The notes under the pieces: generated by a model | What the model saw: the letters and a program-made list of their open reading frames with translations, nothing else | Told to the model about the DNA's origin: nothing | Database searches by the model: none | Translations under genes and position numbers: made by a program | Source: Tabrizicola sp. | Lineage (GTDB): Bacteria; Pseudomonadota; Alphaproteobacteria; Rhodobacterales; Rhodobacteraceae | Direction: 5' to 3' | NCBI RefSeq assembly: GCF_016793705.1 | Contig: NZ_JAEULO010000021.1 | Span: forward strand, 1-64,000 | Length of the DNA: 64,000 bases | Shown here: positions 56,268-64,000 of the stretch, in pieces | Numbering within the stretch: the first letter of the stretch is position 1 | Layout of the letters: every line of letters begins with the position of its first letter

Positions 56268-58180
56268 GGCTGCTGCGCTTTGCGAGGCAGTGTCGCGGAC
56301 TGGCCGTTCCAGGTGCCGGTCAGGCTGTAGGCCTCGTCCGCGGTGCGGTGGAGGTAGGTGAGGTCTCCGCTTGCCGAACCGGTGAAGCCGAGGGTCAGGG
56401 TGAGGCCATCGTCGGGTTCGCCCATCGACAGCTCGACCCCGGTGCCGCTGAAAGCGAGATCGGGCCAGAAGCGGCACTCGGCGAAGGTGAAGTCGGTGCC
56501 CTGGTCGGTGGGCAGCGCGGTCAGGGTGCCGCCGAACGGGCAGCCAAAGGGGGTAGGATCTTCGCCGTCCCAGCTGGCGAGGGGGATGTAGGCCATAAGC
56601 TCGGCCTCGACGGCGCGGGCGGTGGCGAAGGGGTCGGTCAGCTGGGCCGGGTCGGTCAGGGTAAGGGGCGTATAGTCGCCGACGGGATCCTGTTCGCACA
56701 ACTGCTCGTGGGCGGCAGGCAGGGTGCCGTCGTAGAGGAGCGCCTCGACGATGGTGTCGGGACAGGCGAATCCCCGACCCCAGATGACGTGCGGACCGCC
56801 CGCCATGAAGACGCCATAGGCGTTCTTCGCATTGTCGAGGACGGACCAGGCCATCGTGATCGGGGTGATCGGGTCATGGTCGCCGTTCAGGACGAGGGTC
56901 GGGAAATCGCCCCCGGCATAGGGCGCGGGGCGGGTGTCGGGCCCCTGATGGGGCCAGTAGGCGCAGGCGATGCGCTCCAGGAAATAGGAGCGGATGAGGC
57001 GGGGCGCCTGGGGCGCAAGAGCGCGGGCTTCGTCCAGGATACGGCGGGCGCGATCGTCGGGAGTGCCTGCGCCGCTGCCGTAGTCGGCGCAGGTGATGGC
57101 GTAATAGGCGGCGCCGAACCAGCCGGAGTCCTCGATCCCGATCTCGGTCTCGGGGTCGATATACATGTTGGAATAGCCGAGTTGCAGCACGGGGATCAGA
57201 TTGCCGCGCCCGGCAGCGGCGAGGGTGCGCAGGAACTCGGCCCGGCCTTCGGGGGAATAGAGGGCGTAGAACGCATTGGCTTCCAGAAGGCCGGTGGTCA
57301 GCGGACGCTGGACGGTGCCGCCGTCGGCGAGGGTGTAGGGGACCATCACCGGCGCGGCGGCGAGGCGGGCGGCGAGGTCATCATAGACCTGCGCCGCGCC
57401 GCCGGGGATGTCGGCGTGGCAGGCAGGGAGGGTGGCGCAGAGGGCGAAGGTTTCGGCGAGGAGTTGCTCGGAGGCCAGCGTGTAGCGGCGGTAGAACTGT
57501 TCGGAGCTGAGCGTGAGATCGACCACACCGTCAAGGATCACGCCCTTGACGGCAGTCGGGAACTGGCTGGCATAGGCCTGCACCAGTTGGGTGCCATAGC
57601 TTTCGCCGTAGAGCCAGACCTTCGGCGCCCCGATCTTCTGGCGGAACAGCTCGGAGTCGAGGATGGCCTGATCGGTGTTCACGACGGCGAGGAGGGCATC
57701 GGCCTCAAGCTCGGCGGTGCAGTCGGCGACATAGGTTTTCGCGGTGGCGAGGATGGCCTCGGGGTCGGTCAGCGGCGTGGGGGCGATGTCGAATGCCGCC
57801 TGGGCGTGCGGACAGGCAAGACCGTGGACCGGGCCGGTGCCGCGCTGGTCGACGAAGACGATGTCCATGTTTTCGGTCAGCGAAGGGTCGAAGGAGGCGA
57901 GGTAGCTGTCCGCCGAGGCAAGGCCGGAGCCACCGGGGCCGCCGACGAAGTAGAACAGGATGCCGCGGCTTTCGTTGCTGGCGAAGGAGAGGGCGAAGGT
58001 GATGTCGAGCGTCTGCGTGGGATCATTGGCGCGGTGGTCGAGAGGCACGGCCAGCGTGGTGCAGGACAGGCTGGAGAGCGCACAGGGGAAGAGGTCAAGC
58101 CCGGAGGCAGCATCCTGCAACGAGGGGTCGGCCAGGACCGGAGTGGCGAGAAGCCCGAGGGCGAGGAATGCAGGGCGCAT
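56264..58180 (-). CDS. Secreted TAP-type alpha/beta hydrolase
   Basis: The product has about 638 residues and a signal peptide (MRPAFLALGLLATPVLA). The alpha/beta-hydrolase domain has FVGGPGGSG (oxyanion loop), the nucleophile elbow GESYGTQLVQAY, the acid in NGDHDPITP and the His in GGPHVIWG. This is the tripeptidyl-aminopeptidase (TAP, S33) arrangement with C-terminal TAP domain. About 130 extra C-terminal residues form a beta-rich region. An in-frame TTG at 58198 has no better ribosome-binding site, so ATG 58180 is preferred. Confidence 0.88.
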   Translation of the reverse strand: MRPAFLALGLLATPVLADPSLQDAASGLDLFPCALSSLSCTTLAVPLDHRANDPTQTLDITFALSFASNESRGILFYFVGGPGGSGLASADSYLASFDPSLTENMDIVFVDQRGTGPVHGLACPHAQAAFDIAPTPLTDPEAILATAKTYVADCTAELEADALLAVVNTDQAILDSELFRQKIGAPKVWLYGESYGTQLVQAYASQFPTAVKGVILDGVVDLTLSSEQFYRRYTLASEQLLAETFALCATLPACHADIPGGAAQVYDDLAARLAAAPVMVPYTLADGGTVQRPLTTGLLEANAFYALYSPEGRAEFLRTLAAAGRGNLIPVLQLGYSNMYIDPETEIGIEDSGWFGAAYYAITCADYGSGAGTPDDRARRILDEARALAPQAPRLIRSYFLERIACAYWPHQGPDTRPAPYAGGDFPTLVLNGDHDPITPITMAWSVLDNAKNAYGVFMAGGPHVIWGRGFACPDTIVEALLYDGTLPAAHEQLCEQDPVGDYTPLTLTDPAQLTDPFATARAVEAELMAYIPLASWDGEDPTPFGCPFGGTLTALPTDQGTDFTFAECRFWPDLAFSGTGVELSMGEPDDGLTLTLGFTGSASGDLTYLHRTADEAYSLTGTWNGQSATLPRKAQQP

Positions 58181-58260
58181 GGAGGTCTTTCGATTCAAGG
58201 GCTTGGCGAAAGCAATCGCGGGAATTCGTATGGACGCATGTAACTACAGGTTGTCGATAC

Positions 58261-59001
58261 TCAGATCGGCGGCAATCCCGCGGCGGCGCGCAGGTCGGGA
58301 GAGCGGATGTCGAGTTCCTGCCCGGCAAGTGGATCGGCGGCAGGGGTGCAGAGCCAAGCGATGGCGCGGGCGGGTTCGTGCGTGGGGGCGAGGCTTTCGC
58401 GGGGCAGTTTCGAGACCGGGTTGATGCCCGAGGCGCGGATGGCGCCCTGCATGTCGGTGTCGACGACCCCGGGGGCGAAGCCGAAGATGCGGATGCCCTG
58501 CGGCCCGTATTCCAGATGGACCGAGCGGGTCAGCATGGCGAGCCCGGCCTTGCCCGCGCAATAGGCCGACCAGCCCTCTTGTGGCCGATGCGCCGCGCCG
58601 GAGGAGATGTTGACGATGGTACCGCCGCCTTTCGCAACCATGTGGGCCAGTGCGCGTTGGGTGGCGTGGAAGGCGGAGGTGAGGTTGATGTCGATGCTTG
58701 CCGCCCAATCCTCGGCCGAGATGTCGAGGATGCGGCCGATGGGGGCGATGACGGCGGCGTTGTTGACCAGGATGTCGAAGCCCCGGTCGAGAAGCGTGGC
58801 CATGGCGATGCGGTCGGTCATGTTGGCATGGTGGCCGGTGGCCCGGGTCTCGCCCAGCTCGCGCTGGGCGGCGGCGAGGTTGGCGGCGCTGCGGGCGGTG
58901 AAGTGGACGTCGGCCCCCGCTTCGGCCAGCGCGCGCACGGTGGCAAGGCCGATGCCGCGGTTGCCGCCGGTGACGAGGGCGGTCTTGCCGGTGAGTTGCA
59001 T
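58261..59001 (-). CDS. Short-chain dehydrogenase/reductase, substrate unknown
   Basis: The 246-residue oxidoreductase has the TGGNRGIG cofactor motif (residues 11-18), NNAA, the catalytic Ser in ISSGAAH and the Tyr-x3-Lys motif YCAGK. It is distinct from SmoS, and no pathway context is visible. ATG 59001 has GAGG close upstream. It is followed after 80 bp by the hydrolase gene on the same strand. Confidence 0.9.
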   Translation of the reverse strand: MQLTGKTALVTGGNRGIGLATVRALAEAGADVHFTARSAANLAAAQRELGETRATGHHANMTDRIAMATLLDRGFDILVNNAAVIAPIGRILDISAEDWAASIDINLTSAFHATQRALAHMVAKGGGTIVNISSGAAHRPQEGWSAYCAGKAGLAMLTRSVHLEYGPQGIRIFGFAPGVVDTDMQGAIRASGINPVSKLPRESLAPTHEPARAIAWLCTPAADPLAGQELDIRSPDLRAAAGLPPI

Positions 59002-59119
59002 GACATCCTCCTCATGTGCCGGGCGAGGGTAGCGGTGGCGGGGGTTCGCTGTCCACCGGGAAGGGCGGGTTGACGCTGCCCGGTGGGCGGGTGAGGGTCG
59101 GACGAAAGGGGAGAGGCGC

Positions 59120-60214
59120 GTGCGCAAGCTGATGATCGTTCTGGTTCTGGCAGGTTGCGCGGCGCGGGGGGATTTCACCATGGCGCCCGCGGGGCTGGCC
59201 GGGGGCACGCCGGAGACGATCTTCGTCGGCACCACGCGGATGAAGGACGGCGAGGTCTATGCCTTCGGCCGGTCGGGCGAGCCCGCCTTCCTGCGCTATG
59301 ACATCGCGATCCCGCCGGAGCGGGAGCCAGGCGAGGTGAACTGGCCGCCGAGATCGCGGAAGCCGGACGGCAAGCGCGATTTCCTGACGCTGGACCAGCG
59401 CAACTTCGGTTCGGCGGACGAGTTCAGCGCGGCCTTGCGGGCGGCGATGAAACTGCGGGACCAGAAGGACGCGGTGGTCTATGTCCACGGGTTCAACAAC
59501 ACCATGGCCGAGGGCGTCTACCGCGTGGCGCAGATGCATCACGACCTGCAGGTACCGGGGGTGGCGGTGCATTACGCCTGGCCGTCGCGCGGGTCGGCGC
59601 TGGGTTATGTCTATGACCGCGATTCGGTGATGTTCGGACGGTCGGGCTTCGTCACGCTCCTGGACGAGGTGGAGGATGCCGGGGCGAAGGACATCATCAT
59701 CGTGGCGCATTCGATGGGGGCTTTCCTGACGATGGAAGGCCTAAGGCAGATGGTGCTGAAGGACGGGCCGGGCGCGCTGGCCCGGATCAAGGGGGTGGTG
59801 CTGATCGCGCCCGATCTGGACCTCGACGTGTTCCGGGCGCAGGCGAAGGACATCGGCACCCTGCCGCAGCCCTTCGTGATCTTCGGCAGTTCCCGCGACC
59901 GGGTGCTGAACATCTCGGCGACCCTGTCGGGGACGGGGGACCGGCTGGGCAACATCGACAGCGTGGAGAAGATCGCCGACCTGAACGTGATCTACCTGGA
60001 TACCGCGGCCTACAGCACCGGGACGGGGCACCTGAACCTGGGCGAGAACCCGGCGCTGCTGAAGCTGTTCGGGGGGCTGGTCGGGATTTCGGATGCGTTC
60101 ACTGCCGACGCCCGGGCGCGGGTCGGGCTGCTGCCGGGTCTGGTGCTGACGGTGCGGAACGCGACCGAGATCGTTCTGACGCCGGTGGGCGCGATTGCAG
60201 AGGGGTCGCAATAG
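59120..60214 (+). CDS. DUF900-type alpha/beta hydrolase lipoprotein
   Basis: The 364-residue protein has a lipoprotein signal (MRKLMIVLVLAGC, lipobox LAGC). The alpha/beta hydrolase fold has YVHGFNNTMAEGVYR, the serine elbow VAHSMGAFLTMEGL and a distal His in GTGHLNLGEN. This family (DUF900) is annotated as esterase, with unknown natural substrates. GTG 59120 with GGGAGAGG upstream is preferred over the later ATG 59132 because it preserves the basic n-region. It ends 3 bp before the convergent smr gene. Confidence 0.85.
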   Translation: MRKLMIVLVLAGCAARGDFTMAPAGLAGGTPETIFVGTTRMKDGEVYAFGRSGEPAFLRYDIAIPPEREPGEVNWPPRSRKPDGKRDFLTLDQRNFGSADEFSAALRAAMKLRDQKDAVVYVHGFNNTMAEGVYRVAQMHHDLQVPGVAVHYAWPSRGSALGYVYDRDSVMFGRSGFVTLLDEVEDAGAKDIIIVAHSMGAFLTMEGLRQMVLKDGPGALARIKGVVLIAPDLDLDVFRAQAKDIGTLPQPFVIFGSSRDRVLNISATLSGTGDRLGNIDSVEKIADLNVIYLDTAAYSTGTGHLNLGENPALLKLFGGLVGISDAFTADARARVGLLPGLVLTVRNATEIVLTPVGAIAEGSQ

Positions 60215-60217
60215 GCC

Positions 60218-60802
60218 CTAGCGCCTGCGCAGGTAGACGTAATACGCCCCGCCGCCGCCGTGTTTCAGGTGCGCCTCGCTGACCTGAAGGACTGCGGGGC
60301 CGAGGGGCGGCAGGTGCAGCCAGTGCGGGACCTGGTGTCGGAGCGCGCCCATGCGCTGCGGGATCGGGCCGGTATCCTCGCGGCGTTTGCCCTTGCCGGT
60401 GATGACGAGGACAAGGCGCAGCCCGGCGGAATGGGCGTTCAGGATGAAGCGGGTGAGTTCGGGATGCGCTTCGGCAAGCGTCATGCCGTGCAGGTCGATC
60501 CGCGCCTCGGGCTGCAACTTGCCGCGGGTCATCTTCGCATGGGTTCCGGCGTCCATCCTTAGCGGGGCCTGGCCGAGAAGGTCGGGCAGGGTGGGGGAGA
60601 GGTCGCGCTGTTCCGGTTTGCGGTGCTTTTCGCCAAGGAGGAAAGGCGAGAGGCGGGGTTTCGCATGGGCGAGCGGCGGCGGTTCGGGAGCGGACGGCGG
60701 GTCCGGCAGGTGCAGCTTCTGGCTGTGCATGGGCCGCGCGGTGCGGGCGACGGTGCGCCAGAGGTCAGCTTCCTCGGGCGTGAGGTGTCGGCGGCGGGCC
60801 AT
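60218..60802 (-). CDS. smr: Smr-domain protein (MutS2-type endonuclease-like)
   Basis: The 194-residue protein has a basic, Pro-rich N-terminal half and a C-terminal Smr domain (about 110-190) with LDLHGMT-type IDLHGMTLAEA, LVITGKGKR and HGGGGAYYVYLRR. Smr domains can nick branched DNA or cleave stalled-ribosome mRNA. A MutS2-like ATPase part is absent, as in the small stand-alone proteins. ATG 60802 is 6 bp downstream of the mltA stop. Confidence 0.9.
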   Translation of the reverse strand: MARRRHLTPEEADLWRTVARTARPMHSQKLHLPDPPSAPEPPPLAHAKPRLSPFLLGEKHRKPEQRDLSPTLPDLLGQAPLRMDAGTHAKMTRGKLQPEARIDLHGMTLAEAHPELTRFILNAHSAGLRLVLVITGKGKRREDTGPIPQRMGALRHQVPHWLHLPPLGPAVLQVSEAHLKHGGGGAYYVYLRRR

Positions 60803-60807
60803 CGCGG

Positions 60808-61833
60808 TCAGTTGTCTTCCAGCATCGCGAAGGCGCGGTCGATGGGGAGAAACAGGACCATGCGGCCACCATCCTTGACAGTGCCCGCAGCATCCCCCGC
60901 AGCCGCGCCGGTGCCATAGAAGATGTCGGCGCGCTGCATCCCCTTGATCGCGCCGCCGGTGTCCTGTGCGACCATCAGGCTGCGGATCGGGCGCTTGCCG
61001 TCTTTTTCGATCCAGACCGGGGCGCCGAGCGGGGTGAACTTCGGGTCGATGGCGATGGAGCGCAGCGTGGTGATCGACCGGCCCATGGCGCCGATGGGGC
61101 CGTCCTGGGGCCTGAGCGTGCCGATCTTGCGGAAGAAGACGTAGGAGGGGTTGGTGTCGAGAAGGTCGCGGCCCGAGCCGGGATTCGAACGGACGTAGTT
61201 GGCGATCTCCGGAGCGGAGACCTGGTCGAGGGTATGGGTGCCACGGCGGACCATTTCCTGCCCGACGGAGCGGTAGGCATGGCCGTTCTTCCCGGCGTAG
61301 CCGACGCGGATCACGGTGCCGTCCGTCATGCGGATGCGGCCGGAACCCTGGACCTGCAGGAAGTAGACATCGACGGGATCGTCGAGCCAGGCGAGCTCGA
61401 GGCCCCGGCCTGCGATGGCCCCGGCGTCGATGGCCGAGCGGCTGTGGTAGACCATGCCCTCCTGCAACTCGGGCGGACGGCGGTAGATCGGATATCTGAA
61501 GCGACCGCTGCGGGTGGGGGAACCCTCCAGCTCGGGCTCGAAATAGCCGGTGAAGAGCGCGGGGGGAGTGCCCACGACGACGGGCTTGAAGAACAGCTCG
61601 AAGAAGCTGCGGGCCGAGGCGTCGTCCTTCGGAACATCGGCGGCCATGGCGCAGATCGGCTGCCAGTCGGGCGCCTCGATCAGGTCGCAGGTGTTCAGGA
61701 AGCTTTGCAGGGCCTCGACGTGATTGTCGTCGCGCCAACCATCCAGTGCTTCAAAATCAAGGACTTCGGCGGACAGGGGCGCGGCGGCCATCAGGGCTGC
61801 CGGAAGGGCGAGGATGCGAAGCGCGCGGCGCAT
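60808..61833 (-). CDS. mltA: Membrane-bound lytic murein transglycosylase A
   Basis: The 341-residue enzyme cleaves the glycan strand of peptidoglycan, forming 1,6-anhydro ends. It has a signal peptide (MRRALRILALPAALMAAAPLSA) without a lipobox Cys. The MltA domain (FTGYFEPELEGS, VYFLQVQGSGRIRM) is followed by the 3D domain with the catalytic Asp in MVAQDTGGAIKG. It lies between the Tim44-like gene and smr, 9 and 5 bp away. Confidence 0.95.
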   Translation of the reverse strand: MRRALRILALPAALMAAAPLSAEVLDFEALDGWRDDNHVEALQSFLNTCDLIEAPDWQPICAMAADVPKDDASARSFFELFFKPVVVGTPPALFTGYFEPELEGSPTRSGRFRYPIYRRPPELQEGMVYHSRSAIDAGAIAGRGLELAWLDDPVDVYFLQVQGSGRIRMTDGTVIRVGYAGKNGHAYRSVGQEMVRRGTHTLDQVSAPEIANYVRSNPGSGRDLLDTNPSYVFFRKIGTLRPQDGPIGAMGRSITTLRSIAIDPKFTPLGAPVWIEKDGKRPIRSLMVAQDTGGAIKGMQRADIFYGTGAAAGDAAGTVKDGGRMVLFLPIDRAFAMLEDN

Positions 61834-61842
61834 CCCAAGGGA

Positions 61843-62502
61843 TCATTCGCCAGTGGCGACGAGTTGCCAGTTCGGATCATCCGATCCCATCTGGCGGGCA
61901 AAAGTCCAGATGTCGCGGGTCTTCTTGACCTCGCGCGGGGAGCCTTCGACGACCTCGCCGGCCTTGTTGCGGACGACATAGGTCTGATCGGCGACGAAAC
62001 GCACGGCGATCTCGCCGAAGCGGCTGTCGGGAGTGAAAGTGGCATCGTGCAGGACCAGTTCCTTGATGCCGAGGAAGCTGGCCTCGACCGTCAATCCGTT
62101 GCGCTCGCGCTCGCCGATGGCTTCGGCGAAGCTGGCTTCGACATCATCCGAAAGGAAGGGCCGGATGCGGTCAAGCTCGCCCTTCTCGAAAGCCATCAGG
62201 ATCATCTCATAGGCGCCGCGGGCGCCTTGCAGGAAGGGACCGACGGCAAAGCCGGGCTCGGCCTTCTTCATTTCGGCCAGGGCGCGGGCGGCGTCGGAGC
62301 CCTCGGTGACGTGGTCGGTGATGTCACGGTCCGGACCGCCCTCGATCACCTCGAAGTCGCGACGCAGGCGTGGACGGACCTCGTCCAGCGGGATCGGCGG
62401 CTTTTCGAAACCGTCGCGGGTGCCGAGGACAGACCGCAGCTTGAGGATCAGGAAGATCGCGATCCCGGCAAGGACGAGGAGCTGGATCAGGGACCCGTTC
62501 AT
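61843..62502 (-). CDS. Tim44-like domain membrane protein (TimA type)
   Basis: The 219-residue protein has an N-terminal transmembrane anchor (SLIQLLVLAGIAIFLILKL) and a Tim44-like/calcium-channel fold (about 85-215). The domain includes FLQGARGAYEMILMAFEKGELDRIRPFLSDDV and a terminal TWTFARQMGSDDPNWQLVATG-like segment (DIWTFARQ...LVATGE). Alphaproteobacterial homologues of mitochondrial Tim44 sit at the inner membrane. It is divergent from fxsA (114 bp) and precedes mltA by 9 bp. Confidence 0.9.
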   Translation of the reverse strand: MNGSLIQLLVLAGIAIFLILKLRSVLGTRDGFEKPPIPLDEVRPRLRRDFEVIEGGPDRDITDHVTEGSDAARALAEMKKAEPGFAVGPFLQGARGAYEMILMAFEKGELDRIRPFLSDDVEASFAEAIGERERNGLTVEASFLGIKELVLHDATFTPDSRFGEIAVRFVADQTYVVRNKAGEVVEGSPREVKKTRDIWTFARQMGSDDPNWQLVATGE

Positions 62503-62616
62503 GGATGACCTCTGGTCTGGGGTGGTTCCGTTTGAATTGGCACGGCTTGCCCCTATGTAGGGTGGGGTCGCGGCGAAGTCTACCACGCGGCGGCAAGGAA
62601 TGGGGGAAGAACGGCG

Positions 62617-63045
62617 ATGTGGATCGTGTTGGGACTGCTGGCATGGCCGCTGGTCGAGATCGCCCTGTTCGTGACGCTGGGCGCGAAGCTGGGCCTGTGG
62701 CTGACGCTGGCCTGGGTGCTGCTGACCGGGATGCTGGGGGTGATGCTGCTGAAGAGCCTGGCGCTTGGTGGGCGCGAGACGCTGCGCCGGGGATTCCAGG
62801 AGGGGCTGCACGACCCGCTGTCACCGCTCGCGCAGCGGGCGCTGGTGGGGGTGGCGGCGGTGCTGCTGATCCTGCCGGGGTTCTTCACCGATACGCTGGG
62901 GCTGATCCTGCTGCTGCCGCCGGTCCGGGCGGTGATCATCAGGATTCTGGGAAACCGGATGCGGGGCGTCGTGGTGCTGCACCGGGGCCGGGGGTTCGAG
63001 GAGGACCCCTATGAGCACAGGTCCGTAGACGACCGGCTGGAGTGA
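62617..63045 (+). CDS. fxsA: FxsA family inner-membrane protein
   Basis: The 142-residue protein has the FxsA pattern: a first transmembrane segment (MWIVLGLLAWPLVEIALFVTLG), a second (WLTLAWVLLTGMLGVMLL), and a later PGFFTDTLGLILLLPPVR segment. E. coli FxsA reduces F-plasmid exclusion of phage T7, but its own role is unclear. A GGGGG-rich ribosome-binding site precedes the ATG. The gene is separate from its neighbours, which all point the other way. Confidence 0.92.
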   Translation: MWIVLGLLAWPLVEIALFVTLGAKLGLWLTLAWVLLTGMLGVMLLKSLALGGRETLRRGFQEGLHDPLSPLAQRALVGVAAVLLILPGFFTDTLGLILLLPPVRAVIIRILGNRMRGVVVLHRGRGFEEDPYEHRSVDDRLE

Positions 63046-63080
63046 GGCGGCAGCGGCGGGATCGGCTGTGATGCACAGGC

Positions 63081-64000
63081 TCAGGCGGCGGCTGTCTTGC
63101 CGAAAGCCTGGGCGAACAGGTCTTCCATCCCCTGCGCTAAAAAGTCGGCGCTTCCTGTGCGGCGGGTTCCGGATGCAGCGGTGTCGGGGGTGTCGGGGGT
63201 CGACGCATCGACGGCAGGGGTCGCCGACCATTGCGCGACCCCGATCTTCACTCCGGCCAGCCGTCGGCGCAATTGCCGGACCTGCAAGGCGACCGTCGCG
63301 GCCTGAGTGCTGCCAAGCGTCACGATCACCAGCGCTTCCGGCTTGAGGCCGCCGAGCGCGCGGGGCAGCGCGGCGCGCAGGGGCAGGGCCGCGACCTCGG
63401 CCCCTTCGGCGCGCAGGGCCTGGGCGACCATCTGCGCGGCGGCGTCCTCAAGCTGGGTCTGCGAGCCCATCACCGCGATCCGGCGGCCCAGTCCGTCAAG
63501 GATGCCGTTGGCCACGAGCGAGGTCTCCTCCGGGTCCTCCGGGGTCTCGGCGCCGAGGGTCAGTTCCTCCTCGACCACGGATTCAAGCTCTTCGGTGATG
63601 GTCCAGGCCGCGTTGGCGATGCGGTGTGACTGGTAGTCGGACAGAAGCCCGGCCTCATGGTCGGCATCGGCCAGCGCAAGCGCCGGGATCGCGGTCTTGT
63701 CGTAGTATTCCGCAAGATAGCGCTTCGCCGTGGTCTCGGCTGCAGACTGGGTGAACTCGAAGGACCGTCCGACCAGCAGACGGTCATAGAGCCGGGCGCT
63801 TTCGGCAAGCACCGGCTGGTCGCCGAACATGATCGGGAAAAGCCGCAGGCTGGGGACGTGGTGGCCGATGACGACGAGGCAGACGGTCAGCGGCGTGGCG
63901 ATGATCAGCCCCATCGGCCCCCAGAGCCAGGTCCAGAACATCGCCGAGACGATGACGGCCAGGGGCGAGACCCCGGTGCGCTGGCCGTAGAACCAGGGCT
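63081..64000 (-). CDS. AI-2E family transporter with C-terminal cytosolic domain, 5' end outside window
   Basis: The partial permease starts beyond base 64000. Visible are the last membrane part (PWFYGQRTGVSPLAVIVSAMFWTWLWGPMGLIIATPL, about 35 residues, typical of the AI-2E/PerM family C-terminal helices) and a long cytosolic tail of about 270 residues. The tail has a helical part and then an alpha/beta stretch (RRIAVMGSQTQLEDAAAQMV... LVIVTLGSTQAATVALQ) that resembles a cobalamin-binding-like Rossmann domain. The usual family proteins end soon after the helices. Transport of AI-2 is not implied by the family name. Confidence 0.8.
   Translation of the reverse strand, partial: PWFYGQRTGVSPLAVIVSAMFWTWLWGPMGLIIATPLTVCLVVIGHHVPSLRLFPIMFGDQPVLAESARLYDRLLVGRSFEFTQSAAETTAKRYLAEYYDKTAIPALALADADHEAGLLSDYQSHRIANAAWTITEELESVVEEELTLGAETPEDPEETSLVANGILDGLGRRIAVMGSQTQLEDAAAQMVAQALRAEGAEVAALPLRAALPRALGGLKPEALVIVTLGSTQAATVALQVRQLRRRLAGVKIGVAQWSATPAVDASTPDTPDTAASGTRRTGSADFLAQGMEDLFAQAFGKTAAA

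Overview
This is a GC-rich chromosomal window (roughly two thirds G+C by eye) from an alphaproteobacterium of the Rhodobacteraceae (Rhodobacter/Paracoccus relatives). The evidence is the SmoEFGK-SmoS-MtlK polyol operon, the order secA / PPIase / argJ / mutT, the rimP-nusA-ylxR-infB operon, and many small families typical of that group. Gene density is very high. Four-base ATGA overlaps are common, and no gap exceeds about 235 bp. I see no rRNA, tRNA, insertion sequence, prophage or CRISPR array. The window is core chromosome rather than an island.

Layout: 1-5.6 kb holds dnaK (cut by the window start), dnaJ, radC, a HAD phosphatase and a SorC/DeoR-type regulator. 5.7-12.1 kb is a sorbitol/mannitol uptake and oxidation operon. 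12.1-20.4 kb has an OmpA-domain periplasmic protein, an exported unknown, secA, an exported parvulin, argJ and mutT. 20.4-26.1 kb is the rimP-nusA-ylxR-infB translation/transcription operon on the minus strand, with its own promoter and a leader terminator. 26.2-34.7 kb is an envelope block: tamA-tamB, then a tiny exported protein, YjbF and YjbH. 34.8-37.1 kb is a minus-strand run: MarR, nitrilase, grxC, comF. 37.2-43.7 kb has an NDUFAF5-like methyltransferase, hemH, a D-amino-acid PLP enzyme, two L,D-transpeptidase-family proteins, a CAP lipoprotein and a 23S rRNA m5U methyltransferase-type enzyme.

43.7-47.7 kb has two tandem ABC exporter half-transporters, preceded by a short upstream ORF with nested inverted repeats and separated by a perfect 34-bp palindrome. 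47.7-50.9 kb has cca, a CoA-type NUDIX, hslO and a second NUDIX. 50.9-52.7 kb has a receiver-PP2C phosphatase divergent from an Hpt protein. 52.7-55.3 kb has ilvA and argG. 55.3-60.2 kb has a membrane DUF3137-like protein, a TAP-type secreted hydrolase, an SDR and an esterase lipoprotein. 60.2-64 kb has smr, mltA, a Tim44-like protein, fxsA and an AI-2E-family permease cut by the window end.

The most interesting signals are not protein genes. They are a rimP leader with an intrinsic terminator 13 bp before the start codon, the upstream ORF/hairpin leader of the ABC pair, the 34-bp palindrome, a three-tier nested inverted repeat after mutT, and a TGTCC/GGACA stem placed immediately after the stop codons of infB, hemH and argG. 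I did not find a convincing new multi-gene system. The best candidates for new biology are these RNA-level elements and the Hpt / receiver-PP2C pair.
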